Source: an uncultured bacterium (lineage in GTDB: Bacteria > Actinomycetota > Coriobacteriia > Coriobacteriales > Coriobacteriaceae). Taken from it: a DNA stretch of 64,000 bases. A program made the translations under genes and the position numbers. The notes under the pieces were generated by a model. The model was given only the letters and a program-made list of their open reading frames with translations. It was not told where the DNA came from and did not search any database. Within the stretch, counting starts at the first letter, position 1, and each line of letters begins with the position of its first letter. Where the stretch lies: the NCBI GenBank assembly GCA_905215385.1, contig CAJMPY010000013.1, forward strand, positions 1 through 64,000. Direction: 5' to 3'. This document shows, one piece after another, positions 17,162-25,722 of the stretch.

Positions 17162-18667
17162 TTAGTGAGCCCAGGGGAAGGCCGAAGCCGCAGCCATGTT
17201 CTTGCGCACGAGCTCGTCGCGCACCTGAGCCAGGCCCTGCTCCATGCCCACCACATAGGTCTGCGGGTACAGGAAGCGCTTGAAAGCTGCGTCCAGATGG
17301 TCAAGTGCCCAGGCGCAACGCTCGCGCGCGTCCTGGATGCTCTCACGCGGAGCCACCGCACTGCCATCGCGCACGATCGGCACCAGCAGCTCGCGATACT
17401 CAAGTTCGGACACGTCGGTCACCAGAGCGGCATCATTCACGGCCACGAGGGTATTGCCGCGCGCGGCGCCCTCCCCCGCCAGATGGTCCTCGTCGTAGAT
17501 CATGTCGCAGACCGGGCCGCCAAAGCCGTCGTAATAACGGCGCACGCGTTGCACACCCGGGATCGTGCGCTTGTAGGGCTGCTCGGAGAGCTTGACCACC
17601 GGCGTCCACGGGTCCGTCTCACTCGCACGGCGGGCGGCGAGCTTGTACACGCCGCCCAGCGCCGGCTGGTCGTAGCAGGTCGCGAGCTTGGTGCCCACGC
17701 CAAAGCTATCGATAGGCGCGCCCTGGTCGAGCAGCGACTGAATCGTGTACTCATCCAAATCGTTAGAAACCGAGATCCCCACATAGGGCAGGCCCTCGGC
17801 ATCAAAACGGCCGCGCACATACTTGGAGAGCTTGGCGAGGTCGCCGGAGTCGATGCGAATGGCCGACAGGCGCTCGCCCACCGCTTCCATCTCCTTGGCA
17901 ACCGTAATGGCATGCTCGCAACCCTCGCGTACGTCGTAGGTGTCGATGAGCAGCGTGCAATTCTTGGGGCTCGACTTGGCAAAGGCGCGGAAGGCCTCGA
18001 GCTCGGAGTCGAAGCTCATGACCCAGCTGTGCGCATGCGTGCCAAAGACGGGAATACCGTAGCGGCGGCCGGCGAGCACATTGGACGTAGAGGAGCAGCC
18101 GGCAACGTAGCTCGCGCGCGCGACGGCCAGCCCGCCATCGGGACCCTGGGCGCGGCGCAGGCCAAACTCGGCAACGGGACGGCCGTCCGCCGCCAGCACC
18201 ACGCGCGCCGTCTTGGTGGCGACAAGCGTCTGGAAGCCGACGATGTTGAGCAGCGCCGTTTCGAGCAGCTGGCACTCCAGCGCGGGACCGGTGACGCGAA
18301 CCATGGGTTCGCGCGGAAAGACGAGCTCGCCCTCGGGGACGGCGTCGATGTTTACATGTGCACGAAAATCGCGCAGGTAGTCGAGGAATGCAGGCTTGAA
18401 CATCGCACCGCCGGCCGGGGCCTGGAGTGAGGCGAGGTAGTCGATATCCTCGGGCGTAAAGCGCAGGTTCTCGACCAGCTCGGGCAGCTCGGCGGTGCCG
18501 CACATGACGGCATAGGCGCTGCCAAAGGGATGGTCGCGGTAAAACGCGGTAAAACAACCCTGCTCATTGGCCTTGCCGCTCTCCCACAGGCCCTGGGCCA
18601 TAGTGAGCTCGTACAGATCGGTGAGCATTGCAATGTCGGTGGGATGCGAGATGTCGGTCAAAGCCAT
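17162..18667 (-). CDS. pncB: Nicotinate phosphoribosyltransferase
   Basis: This enzyme makes nicotinate mononucleotide from nicotinate and PRPP in NAD salvage. The 501-residue protein shows the family order: the N-terminal MLTDLYELTMAQ, an AEFGLRRAQGPDG loop, ATSN-like SSTSNVLAGRRYGIP and the phospho-acceptor histidine in GTHAHSWVMSF (about 209). LIDTYDVREGCEHAI and IRIDSGDLAKLSKYVR complete the barrel. ATG 18667 is preceded by AAAGG with good spacing. Confidence 0.95.
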   Translation of the reverse strand: MALTDISHPTDIAMLTDLYELTMAQGLWESGKANEQGCFTAFYRDHPFGSAYAVMCGTAELPELVENLRFTPEDIDYLASLQAPAGGAMFKPAFLDYLRDFRAHVNIDAVPEGELVFPREPMVRVTGPALECQLLETALLNIVGFQTLVATKTARVVLAADGRPVAEFGLRRAQGPDGGLAVARASYVAGCSSTSNVLAGRRYGIPVFGTHAHSWVMSFDSELEAFRAFAKSSPKNCTLLIDTYDVREGCEHAITVAKEMEAVGERLSAIRIDSGDLAKLSKYVRGRFDAEGLPYVGISVSNDLDEYTIQSLLDQGAPIDSFGVGTKLATCYDQPALGGVYKLAARRASETDPWTPVVKLSEQPYKRTIPGVQRVRRYYDGFGGPVCDMIYDEDHLAGEGAARGNTLVAVNDAALVTDVSELEYRELLVPIVRDGSAVAPRESIQDARERCAWALDHLDAAFKRFLYPQTYVVGMEQGLAQVRDELVRKNMAAASAFPWAH

Positions 18668-18751
18668 GGGGCGACCTTTCGGATGCGTTGTGCAGAGGTT
18701 GAGGGTTGGAAAAGGGCAGAGTGTTCGGGCATGGCACCCAGCGCGAATGGG

Positions 18752-19192
18752 CTAGAGCAGGCCCATGCTGGTCAGGATCGTGTAGCCCATAAAGATGACA
18801 AACGCGATGAGGGCAAGGACAATGATGATTTTTTGAGCCGGCGCCATGCCAGGGATCTCGTTCTCGCCCGTAGGCTCCTTGGAGGTAACCATGCGCTGGG
18901 CAAAGGTCATCTCGTCACGGCTCGGCTTGGGCTCGACGGACTTGGAACGAGCGACCTTTTTAGGCTGAGGTTTAGGTGCGGTGGGCGCGGGCTTCGCGGC
19001 GGCGGGCTTGGGCGCGGGGGCGACGTTCGCGGCGGCCTCCTCGGCCTTCTCGCGCTCGGCACGCAGGGCGGCCAGCTCCTCACGCTCGCGGCGTGCCTCT
19101 TCCTGGGCCTCGCGACGAGCTTTCTCGGCGCGGAGCTCTTCCAACTCGGCGCGTTCCTCGGCAGACAGTGGTTGGGACTCAAGCTTGGCCAT
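18752..19192 (-). CDS. Small tail-anchored coiled-coil protein, unknown function
   Basis: I do not recognise this 146-residue protein. Residues 5-60 are highly charged heptad-like helix (AERAELEELRAEKARREAQE and beyond), followed by a Pro/Ala/Lys linker (KPAAAKPAPTAPKPQPKK). A single C-terminal membrane helix (IIIVLALIAFVIFMGYTIL) ends almost at the stop. This is a tail-anchored arrangement with the charged part cytoplasmic. ATG 19192 has AAAGGG upstream. It lies upstream of pncB on the same strand. Confidence 0.75.
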   Translation of the reverse strand: MAKLESQPLSAEERAELEELRAEKARREAQEEARREREELAALRAEREKAEEAAANVAPAPKPAAAKPAPTAPKPQPKKVARSKSVEPKPSRDEMTFAQRMVTSKEPTGENEIPGMAPAQKIIIVLALIAFVIFMGYTILTSMGLL

Positions 19193-19256
19193 GGTACAGC
19201 CCTTTCTTTTAAAAAAAGCCGCCGACACAATGTCAGCGGCTTATCAAATCCAAGGG

Positions 19257-19329
19257 TGGAGACGAAGGGAGTCGAACCCTCGGCCTCTGCCATGCGACGG
19301 CAGCGCTCTCCCAACTGAGCTACGTCCCC
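19257..19329 (-). tRNA. tRNA-Ala (CGC)
   Basis: The minus strand folds as a full cloverleaf. The acceptor pairs GGGGACG with CGTCTCC, the D arm is TAGCTCAGTTGGGAGAGC, and the anticodon stem CTGCC/GGCAG has loop GTCGCAT, giving anticodon CGC. The T arm is GGTTCGACTCC. CCA is not encoded. Confidence 0.93.
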
Positions 19330-19443
19330 AGGACAAGTCGATATTTTACCTACGGCTCGCCAACTGTCAACGCCCAATACCCAGTCTTTTTGGGACGGGG
19401 CTTTTTTGACTACTTTCGGATGCCGGTTCGGCCCCACACCGGG

Positions 19444-19552
19444 AGTAGTCTTTTTGGGACGGGGCTGTTTTAGCTACCCCTGCCGCTGTTCGGCCAAACC
19501 GTTCGCGTTGCCTGTCGGGGTAGCTAAAACAGCCCCGTCCCAAAAGACTACT
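19444..19552. repeat. Long near-perfect palindrome (36-37 bp arms)
   Basis: The left arm 19444-19480 and right arm 19517-19552 are complementary apart from one extra T in a T run. A 36-base loop separates them. The arms include GGGACGGGGC. A partial relative, again with GGGACGGGGC between short arms, lies at about 19,378-19,406, and one with a GGGACGGGG core at 19,555-19,594. The whole 270-base gap between tRNA-Ala and the radical SAM gene is made of these repeats. Confidence 0.85.
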
Positions 19553-19554
19553 TC

Positions 19555-19594
19555 TAATGATTTTTTAATCCCCGTCCCAGAAAAATCATCGGCG
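19555..19594. repeat. AATGATT-armed hairpin with GGGACGGGG core
   Basis: AATGATT / AATCAT arms enclose CCCCGTCCC. An almost identical unit is at 31,124-31,160, 11.5 kb away. Confidence 0.7.
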
Positions 19595-19600
19595 AACGCG

Positions 19601-20539
19601 CTACTTTGCGCTGGTGAGGACGCCGGTGGTGTCGAACGCCGGGGTAAAGCTCTCGTCTACCGCGCCGCCTTCTTGCCAAAACATCGTCGTAAAGCCCAGG
19701 TCGTCGGCATGGTCGAGCACCTGCTCGTACTCCTCGCGCGTCACGGCGCGCGCCAGGTCGCCGCCTTGTTCGCGCATGAGGGCATTGGGCGTGTACTGGT
19801 TCATGACCGAGATCGGCACGTCGCCCACCGTCTGCCACACCAGGTCCAACACGCGGCACGAATCGTCCGCATGCCCCGGCAGCACCAGATGACGCACGAT
19901 TATGCCGCGCCTCATGAGCCCGTCCTCGTCTACCAGCTCTCCCCCGCGGCGCTCAATCTCGCGCGCCATCTGGGCCAGACCCGACACGGCCACGCGCGGG
20001 TAGTCCTTAATATGAGAAAGCGACTGCGCAAGCCCGGCATCGGCATATTTAAAGTCCGTAAGCCACACGTCGACCAGGTCGCCCAGCGCCGCCACGGCAC
20101 TCGCGCGCTCGTAACCACTCGTGTTGTAGACAATTGGGATGACCAACCCGCGCGTCCGTGCCGCGGCAATCGCGGCAGGCAACAGGTGCGCATAGTGCGT
20201 CGCCGTCACCAGGTTGATGTTATTGGCGCCCTGGTCCTGCAGCTCCAGCATAATCTCGACCAAACGCTCGGGCGAAATCTCAAGACCGAAATTGCCCGTC
20301 GAGATCTCGTGGTTTTGGCAGTAGATACATTTGAGCGAACAGCCGCTAAAGAAAATCGTACCCGAGCCGGCCTCGCCCGAAATGGGCGGTTCCTCCCACA
20401 TATGGAGCGCCGCGCGGGCGACCTTAAGCGTGTTGTCGGCGCCGCACACGCCACGCGCGCCCTCGTCGCGCGCCGCACCGCAACGGCGCGGACACAAATG
20501 GCAGGCGGGCGAAAAAAGTTCGGTCAACGACGTCGGCAT
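19601..20539 (-). CDS. Radical SAM protein, PflX/COG1313-like
   Basis: This 312-residue radical SAM enzyme has the cluster motif CSLKCIYC (Cys 67, 71, 74) in IFFSGCSLKCIYCQNHEIS. An additional N-terminal cysteine set, CHLCPRRC plus a later CGAD cysteine (residues 13-32), could hold a second cluster. The length and layout match the PflX-type family related to pyruvate formate-lyase activases, whose substrates are mostly unknown. ATG 20539 has GGAG at suitable spacing; an in-frame TTG at 20554 is less likely. Its 3' end overlaps the repeat field described above. Confidence 0.85.
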   Translation of the reverse strand: MPTSLTELFSPACHLCPRRCGAARDEGARGVCGADNTLKVARAALHMWEEPPISGEAGSGTIFFSGCSLKCIYCQNHEISTGNFGLEISPERLVEIMLELQDQGANNINLVTATHYAHLLPAAIAAARTRGLVIPIVYNTSGYERASAVAALGDLVDVWLTDFKYADAGLAQSLSHIKDYPRVAVSGLAQMAREIERRGGELVDEDGLMRRGIIVRHLVLPGHADDSCRVLDLVWQTVGDVPISVMNQYTPNALMREQGGDLARAVTREEYEQVLDHADDLGFTTMFWQEGGAVDESFTPAFDTTGVLTSAK

Positions 20540-20640
20540 AAAAACATGCTCCAAAACAATGATTCAGCAGCTCAAACGTAAAGGGACCAACCGCACAGAC
20601 GGCTCGAGCCCAAGGCGCCGTAATCGTCCGACACGATTTT

Positions 20641-20646
20641 TATAAT
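20641..20646 (+). promoter_or_regulatory. Consensus -10 box of the structured RNA
   Basis: An exact TATAAT is preceded by a T run. No good -35 is seen at 17 bases. It lies 6-10 bases upstream of the inferred RNA start. Confidence 0.55.
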
Positions 20647-20651
20647 GTCAA

Positions 20652-20833
20652 GACTGGAATCGACAAAGTGCCGCTTTATGATGTAGGTATTCCGCCCCCC
20701 GCGGAGCAACTGGGTGAACCGTCGCGTTTATTTAGGGAGCCCACACAGTCGTACCTAGTACAGGTATCCTTCGTTGTTAAGGACGCTGGAACAGTCGATG
20801 AGGGCACCCACCTGTTTTAGGTGGGTTCATTTT
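20652..20833 (+). ncRNA. Probable structured non-coding RNA of about 180 nt (6S-like?)
   Basis: The segment has a consensus TATAAT at its 5' side and a clear intrinsic terminator at its 3' end (ACCCACCT gttttt-type loop AGGTGGGT, then T-rich). No open reading frame is convincing. Internal local hairpins include CCTT-cgttgtt-AAGG. Its length and position suggest a 6S RNA or a lineage-specific RNA such as the Collinsella-1 motif; I cannot fold it decisively by eye. Confidence 0.5.
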
Positions 20834-20845
20834 CGTAACGTGGGG

Positions 20846-20872
20846 GGTGGTTTTCATTTGCCGAAAACCACC
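20846..20872. repeat. GGTGGTTTTC hairpin
   Basis: A perfect 10-bp stem GGTGGTTTTC / GAAAACCACC has a 7-base loop and lies just after the RNA terminator. The rest of the 20,834-21,064 gap shows nothing else I can name. Confidence 0.6.
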
Positions 20873-21064
20873 ATTACAGCCCATATGGATCCCCGCCGGT
20901 ATCCCGACAAGCCATCGACAACATCCCAATATCTGGTAAGCGCGTGATTATCGCTGCATGCAATTCCATGCACCCCCCGTGGTCGAGTATCATGGTTCGG
21001 CTATGCCCTTTGCGCATGGCGTTCTTCTGACCTTTTCCTTCGACGCTTGGCGGTTTTTAGATTC

Positions 21065-22264
21065 ATGGCTTCATCCCCGAGCTACATACCGTACCTATGC
21101 GTGGCAGCGGCGGCCTTTATCACGACCTTCCTCATGGTGCCCCTGGTCAAGCGCTTGGCAATTAAGCTCGACGCCGTCGACTATCCTTCCAAGCGCCGCA
21201 TCAACACCAAGCCCATCCCGCGTTTGGGCGGAACGGCGGTGTTTTTGGGCCTGGTCGTTGCCTGCATTGTGCAAATCCTAGGCACCTGGCACCTAGGCTG
21301 GCCGCCCGTCCTGGTGCCGCACCCGCGCCTTCACATTAGCTATCCCATGCTGGCGCTCTCCTTTACCGTCATCTTTGCGACCGGCGCTATCGACGACGTC
21401 TTCCAGCTCAAGCCCAAGCAAAAGCTGGCCGGACAGGTCCTCGCTGCGCTCATCGCCTGCGTGGGTGGCCTGCGCATCGGCGTCATCGTCAACCCGTTTG
21501 CCCCCGGCGAAATCATGCTCGGATGGCTCGCCTACCCCATCACCGTGATCTATCTGGTGGCATTCACCAACATCATTAACCTCATCGACGGCCTCGACGG
21601 CTTAGCCACGGGCATCTGCGGCATCGCGTCGTTCACCATGTTTTCGATGGCCGTTCTCTCGGGCCGCATCGACGCCGCCGCGCTCTCCATTGCGCTCTTT
21701 GGCGCCTGTCTGGCCTTTTTGCGCTACAACTTCAACCCCGCAAGCATCTTCTTGGGCGACTCGGGGTCGCTGCTTCTGGGCTTTGCGCTGGGCTCCATCT
21801 CGCTACTCAACGTGAGCCGCACCGCCGCGCTCACCTCGCTTATCATCCCGCTCATCGTTGCCGGCGTGCCCATCATCGACACGTTTAGCGCCATCGTGCG
21901 CCGCAAGCGCGCCCACATTAGCATCGGGCAGGCCGACAAGGGCCACATCCACCACCGCCTGATCCAAGAGGGCTACAACCAAAAGCAGGCAGTGCTCCTC
22001 ATCTACGCCTGGTGCATTATGCTTTCGGCCGGCGCCGCCGCGATCAACCAGGTCGAGGTGCCCATGCGCGTGCTCATCTTTACCGTGCTCGCCATTGGCT
22101 CGGCGGCCTTTGCCAAGCATCTACATCTGTTTGAGCCCGTGCTGCGCCACCATTACAACAAGCGCACGCACGAGGATGAGCTCGTCACCCCCGACGACCC
22201 CGCCTTTAAGCAGGAGGAGCAGGCAGCCGAGGAACGTAAGGAAGAGCGCCACCACAAGCTCTAG
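21065..22264 (+). CDS. Polyprenyl-phosphate N-acetylhexosamine-1-phosphate transferase (WecA/TagO type)
   Basis: This membrane enzyme transfers a UDP-sugar phosphate to undecaprenyl phosphate to start a surface glycopolymer. The 399-residue protein has about ten hydrophobic segments. Family motifs are PRLGGTAVFLG, ATGAIDDVFQLKPKQKL with the Asp pair, INLIDGLDGLATG, FLGDSGSLLLG and the HIHHRL loop after PIIDTFSAIVRRKR. These separate it from MraY and match WecA/TagO. The last 35 residues are charged and cytoplasmic. ATG 21065 fits the first helix; a TTG at 21047 is an alternative. No strong ribosome-binding site is visible. Confidence 0.9.
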   Translation: MASSPSYIPYLCVAAAAFITTFLMVPLVKRLAIKLDAVDYPSKRRINTKPIPRLGGTAVFLGLVVACIVQILGTWHLGWPPVLVPHPRLHISYPMLALSFTVIFATGAIDDVFQLKPKQKLAGQVLAALIACVGGLRIGVIVNPFAPGEIMLGWLAYPITVIYLVAFTNIINLIDGLDGLATGICGIASFTMFSMAVLSGRIDAAALSIALFGACLAFLRYNFNPASIFLGDSGSLLLGFALGSISLLNVSRTAALTSLIIPLIVAGVPIIDTFSAIVRRKRAHISIGQADKGHIHHRLIQEGYNQKQAVLLIYAWCIMLSAGAAAINQVEVPMRVLIFTVLAIGSAAFAKHLHLFEPVLRHHYNKRTHEDELVTPDDPAFKQEEQAAEERKEERHHKL

Positions 22265-22423
22265 GGTAAGCTGCCGAGAATGTGCCAAGGCATCGCTGAC
22301 CAAGTGCAACTACATCGCATCAATCGCGTAAGCCACCCCTTGCCAGCCCCTCGCCTACTTACGCCCCGCCCCTCCAATAAACGCGTTATCATCTTGACCC
22401 ATGAACATACGTTAGGAGCAATC

Positions 22424-23473
22424 ATGCCAAACGAGAACAGCTACGAAGTCGCGCTGCAAAAGAGCAACGCCATTCGCGAGGGCCTGGCCAAGACGCCCGA
22501 GAAGTTCACCATGCTTACCGGCGACCGCCCCACCGGCCGTCTGCATCTGGGTCACTACTTCGGCACCCTCAAGGGCCGTGTGGAGCTGCAGAACATGGGT
22601 GCCAAGACCAACGTACTCATCGCCGACTACCAGGTCATCACCGACCGCGACACGACCGAGCACATCCAGGACAACGTGTACAACATGGTCATGGACTACC
22701 TTGCCTGCGGCATCGACCCCGACAAGACCATGATCTACGCGCACTCCGCCGTGCCCGCCGCCAACCAGCTCATGCTGCCGTTCCTGTCGCTGGTCTCCGA
22801 GGCCGAGCTGGCGCGCAACCCCACGGTCAAGGCCGAGATGGAGGCCTCGGGCCACGAGCTCACCGGCCTTCTGCTCACCTACCCGGTGCACCAGGCCTGC
22901 GACATCCTGTTCTGCAAGGGCAATGTGGTGCCCGTCGGTCGCGACCAGCTGCCGCACATCGAGCTCACCCGCACCATCGCCCGCCGCTTTAACAACCGCT
23001 ACGGCAAAGTGTTCCCCGAGGTCGAAGCGCTGCTGTCCGAGACCCCGCTACTGCCGGGCCTGGACGGTCGCAAGATGAGCAAGAGCTACGGCAACGCCAT
23101 CAACATCTCGATGACCGCCGAGGAGACGGCCAAGCGCATCAAGAAGAGCCAGACCGACTCCGAGCGCATGATCACATTCGATCCCGAGAACCGCCCCGGC
23201 GTGTCCGGTCTGCTTTCGACGGCCGCCATCTGCACTGGCCGTTCCGAGGTCGAGATTGCCGAAGAGATTGGCATGGGCGGCTCCGGCCAGCTCAAGAAGT
23301 ACGTGACCGAGGCCGTCAACGAGTACTTCGCGCCGATCCGCGAGCGTCGTCAGCGCTACGAAAACGACCTGGATTACGTAAAGGACGTCCTGCACGAGGG
23401 CAACCGTCGCGCCAATGAGATCGCCGAGCAGACCCTGGGCGAGGTTCAGGACGCCATGGGCATGGTGTACTAG
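22424..23473 (+). CDS. trpS: Tryptophanyl-tRNA synthetase
   Basis: TrpRS charges tRNA-Trp. The 349-residue class I enzyme has the HIGH-equivalent HLGH in TGRLHLGHYFG (41-44) and KMSKS in DGRKMSKSYGN (about 216-220). DYQVITDRD and PVGRDQLPHIELTR complete the active site. ATG 22424 is preceded by TTAGGAG. An in-frame extension to 22280 is open but lacks a ribosome-binding site and family similarity. The gene ends in its own terminator. Confidence 0.96.
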   Translation: MPNENSYEVALQKSNAIREGLAKTPEKFTMLTGDRPTGRLHLGHYFGTLKGRVELQNMGAKTNVLIADYQVITDRDTTEHIQDNVYNMVMDYLACGIDPDKTMIYAHSAVPAANQLMLPFLSLVSEAELARNPTVKAEMEASGHELTGLLLTYPVHQACDILFCKGNVVPVGRDQLPHIELTRTIARRFNNRYGKVFPEVEALLSETPLLPGLDGRKMSKSYGNAINISMTAEETAKRIKKSQTDSERMITFDPENRPGVSGLLSTAAICTGRSEVEIAEEIGMGGSGQLKKYVTEAVNEYFAPIRERRQRYENDLDYVKDVLHEGNRRANEIAEQTLGEVQDAMGMVY

Positions 23474-23498
23474 CCGAGAACAATAAACAGCAGTCAAA

Positions 23499-23541
23499 CA
23501 AAACCGCCGCGATGAGTACAATCCTCATTGCGGCGGTTTTG
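23499..23541 (+). terminator. Terminator after trpS
   Basis: The stem CAAAACCGCCGCxATGAG / CTCATxGCGGCGGTTTTG is followed by TTTTC. Confidence 0.9.
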
Positions 23542-23696
23542 TTTTCTTCAGAGGTCGGTCGCCGAGGTATTCAGCCGCTCGGCAGAACCCCTAAGTCGCA
23601 AGCACCCTAAGACTATATTCTGTTAAGCAATGACGCCCTATTGTTTTAACATGCGGCAGCGTTTTACAGCAGAGCCGACCGACTGGAAGGAGCCCC

Positions 23697-23990
23697 ATGA
23701 GCTCAGTTGCGTTTTGTACATGCAACGACCGGAAATGCCCGTTTAACCCTGTCAACCACGACAAGGGCTGCACGCCTTGTATCGCCAAGAATCTGCACGA
23801 GCACGAGATTCCAACGTGCCTGTTCAACGCGATTTCCCCCGATCGGCTTGAGGCCGATAAAGACGAGTGGTCGTGGCAAGCGTTCGCGCGGCATGTAGAG
23901 GCGTATCTGGGAAGCAACAGCCCAAGAATCCCCGCGGGCGAAGAGACGCCGCAGGGGCTTACAAAGATCGGTTGCTGCAAGCGGGACTAA
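23697..23990 (+). CDS. Small cysteine-rich protein (DUF6485-like)
   Basis: This is a 97-residue protein rich in cysteine: CTCNDRKCP at the N-terminus, GCTPCIAKNLHEHEIPTC in the middle and CC near the C-terminus. The spacing suggests a metal or Fe-S site. It resembles small conserved gut-bacterial proteins (DUF6485 from memory, not verified). ATG 23697 is preceded by GGAAGGAG with good spacing, which supports translation. No partner gene is adjacent. Confidence 0.7.
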   Translation: MSSVAFCTCNDRKCPFNPVNHDKGCTPCIAKNLHEHEIPTCLFNAISPDRLEADKDEWSWQAFARHVEAYLGSNSPRIPAGEETPQGLTKIGCCKRD

Positions 23991-24072
23991 CAATCAAAGT
24001 TTGTGCCGCCCTAAGGCCAAACGTCGGCACCTCATTTTGGGATAACGGACCTGATGTTTTGTCCCATGATTA

Positions 24073-24117
24073 CGGGAAAGCGCCCGCCGGCCATGGCAGC
24101 CGACGGGCGCTTTCCCG
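24073..24117. terminator. Strong hairpin after the Cys-rich gene
   Basis: A perfect 14-bp stem CGGGAAAGCGCCCG / CGGGCGCTTTCCCG has a 17-base loop but no clear T tract. The rest of the 357-base gap (23,991-24,347) holds other weak inverted repeats and no credible gene. Confidence 0.6.
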
Positions 24118-24291
24118 AAGTACACCGTTGAATCGCACAGAGGGGAGGAATGCGAATCAAACTCAACAGGGCAGGCTTTTTCATCGCCTATTGCCTGCTC
24201 CGTTGCTGAAACCAATATAGTTCGCCGTGGTTTACTTTGTAGCGACAATAAACGCCGCCACACCTTCTCCATAAGTTAGCTCAGGTAAACT

Positions 24292-24332
24292 AAAACCACC
24301 ACAAAGGGGACAGGAGCCTTTGTGGTGGTTTT
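24292..24332. repeat. CCACCACAAAGG palindrome, copy 1
   Basis: AAAACCACCACAAAGG / CCTTTGTGGTGGTTTT arms flank GGACAGGAG. It lies at the 3' end of the MGMT-type gene and may be its terminator. Confidence 0.85.
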
Positions 24333-24347
24333 GACACGAACGAGTCG

Positions 24348-24668
24348 CTACAGCCCGGCAGGCCAACGACAGGCACCCAGATCGACGTGCCTGGGATCGG
24401 CAAACGTCACGCCCTCCCCTAGCAAAAGCTCACGTTGAGCATCGGGGCCGCCAAACGCAAAGCCCTCGCAAATGCGGCCATCGGCAAACACCACACGATG
24501 GCAGGGAATCTGACCAGGGCGCGGATTGCTATGCAGGGCATACCCCACGTACCGCGCACTCCGCGGACGACCGGCGAGCAGCGCCACCTGACCGTAGGTG
24601 GCGACCATCCCCTCGGGAATCTGCTCGACCACCTCGTACACCCGCTCAAAAAAGCCCTCAGACGCCAT
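24348..24668 (-). CDS. Short MGMT-family DNA alkyltransferase-like protein
   Basis: The 106-residue protein equals only the C-terminal catalytic domain of O6-alkylguanine-DNA alkyltransferases. It shows TYGQVALLAGRPRSARYVGYAL (helix-turn-helix with the arginine finger) and the active-site PCHRVV with Cys 56. Alkyltransferase-like proteins of this size usually have Trp in place of that Cys, so this one keeps the methyl-accepting residue. ATG 24668 has AGGGAG upstream. Palindromic repeats flank it on both sides. Confidence 0.85.
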   Translation of the reverse strand: MASEGFFERVYEVVEQIPEGMVATYGQVALLAGRPRSARYVGYALHSNPRPGQIPCHRVVFADGRICEGFAFGGPDAQRELLLGEGVTFADPRHVDLGACRWPAGL

Positions 24669-24696
24669 TGCTCGCTCCCTTCCACCCGGAATAGCC

Positions 24697-24737
24697 TAAA
24701 CCACCACAAAGGTGCCTGTCCCCTTTGTGGTGGTTTA
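24697..24737. repeat. CCACCACAAAGG palindrome, copy 2
   Basis: It has the same arms as copy 1, with the core on the other strand (GTGCCTGTCC). It sits at the degV 3' end, 12 bases past its stop. Confidence 0.85.
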
Positions 24738-24748
24738 TAGCAAGTCGG

Positions 24749-25603
24749 TTAGTTGACGGGCTGGAAGAAGGCTACGGCTACGGCGCCGGGACCTACGTGG
24801 GTGCCGATGGTGGCGCCAATGGTGTGGACAGGCAGTTCGCCCTCGGTGTGGCCAGCCCACAGTGCCGCGCTGTCCTCGATATACTTCTTGAGCACCGCAT
24901 CCGAAAGGCCCGTATAGCCGAGCGCCAGCGGCATGGAAAAGTCGATGCCGCCCGCCTTTTCGACCTTCTGGTTGAGCAGGTTACGGCCGTTCTTGGAGCC
25001 ACGAGCCTTGCCCAGCTGCACAATCAGGCCGTCCTCGGCGGCTACAACGGGCTTCACGTTGAGCAGCGTGCCCACGGCACCGGCCGCAGCAGACAGGCGA
25101 CCGCCGCGCACCAGATACTCCAGCGTCTCGAGCAGGCCGATAACCACCACGCGGTCGCGCACGGCCTCGACGGCCGCCGCGATCTGGGCCGCACTACGGC
25201 CCTCGTCCACCAAGCGCAGCGCATACTCAACCAGGACACGCTCGCCCAGGGTTACGTTATTGCTGTCTACCACGAACACGTCGCCGCCCGGTGCCTCGGC
25301 AAGTGCGGTACGGGCACTCTGATTGGTGCCCGAAAGCTTAGCGCCCACGGTAATAATCACTGCCTCGTCGCCGGCCTCACGCGCCTCGGCAATCGCCTGC
25401 GAAAACGCGTACGGGTTGACCTGACCGGTCTTGGGCAGCTCATCGCGCTCCACGAGCATCTCGTAAAAGCGCTGGTGGTCGATGTCGACGCCATCCATGT
25501 ATACATCGGTGCCAAAGGTAACGGACAGCGGCAGAACACGCAAAGCGGGGTGCTCCGCCGGCGACATATCGCTTGCGGAATCGGTAATAATGCGGACGGA
25601 CAT
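24749..25603 (-). CDS. DegV-family fatty-acid-binding protein
   Basis: DegV (FakB-type) proteins bind fatty acids and present them to a kinase. The 284-residue protein has the N-terminal ITDSASDMSP and central TVGAKLSGTNQSARTAL motifs, followed by VVDSNNVTLGERVLV, VRGGRLSAAAGAVGTLLNVKP and a C-terminal GATIGTHVGPGAVAVAF. These are all FakB/DegV landmarks. ATG 25603 is preceded by AGAAAGG. No fakA is in the window. The MarR gene follows 120 bases upstream on the same strand and might control it. Confidence 0.92.
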   Translation of the reverse strand: MSVRIITDSASDMSPAEHPALRVLPLSVTFGTDVYMDGVDIDHQRFYEMLVERDELPKTGQVNPYAFSQAIAEAREAGDEAVIITVGAKLSGTNQSARTALAEAPGGDVFVVDSNNVTLGERVLVEYALRLVDEGRSAAQIAAAVEAVRDRVVVIGLLETLEYLVRGGRLSAAAGAVGTLLNVKPVVAAEDGLIVQLGKARGSKNGRNLLNQKVEKAGGIDFSMPLALGYTGLSDAVLKKYIEDSAALWAGHTEGELPVHTIGATIGTHVGPGAVAVAFFQPVN

Positions 25604-25722
25604 AACGAATCCTTTCTTGCGCAGGTCCCGCGCAGGGAATTTTGACAGCAATGCCCCGGCACGGCATACGCGCTCAAACGGGACGATGCAGTTGTTAATG
25701 GAAAGCAAATGCCTTGGCGGCC

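Noticed and set aside
22265..22423. A T-box riboswitch upstream of trpS
   Set aside because: No T-box sequence (UGGN core) or antiterminator/terminator pair could be found in the leader.
23994..24272. 92-residue minus-strand frame after the Cys-rich gene
   Set aside because: It runs across a strong hairpin and has no start signal or motif.
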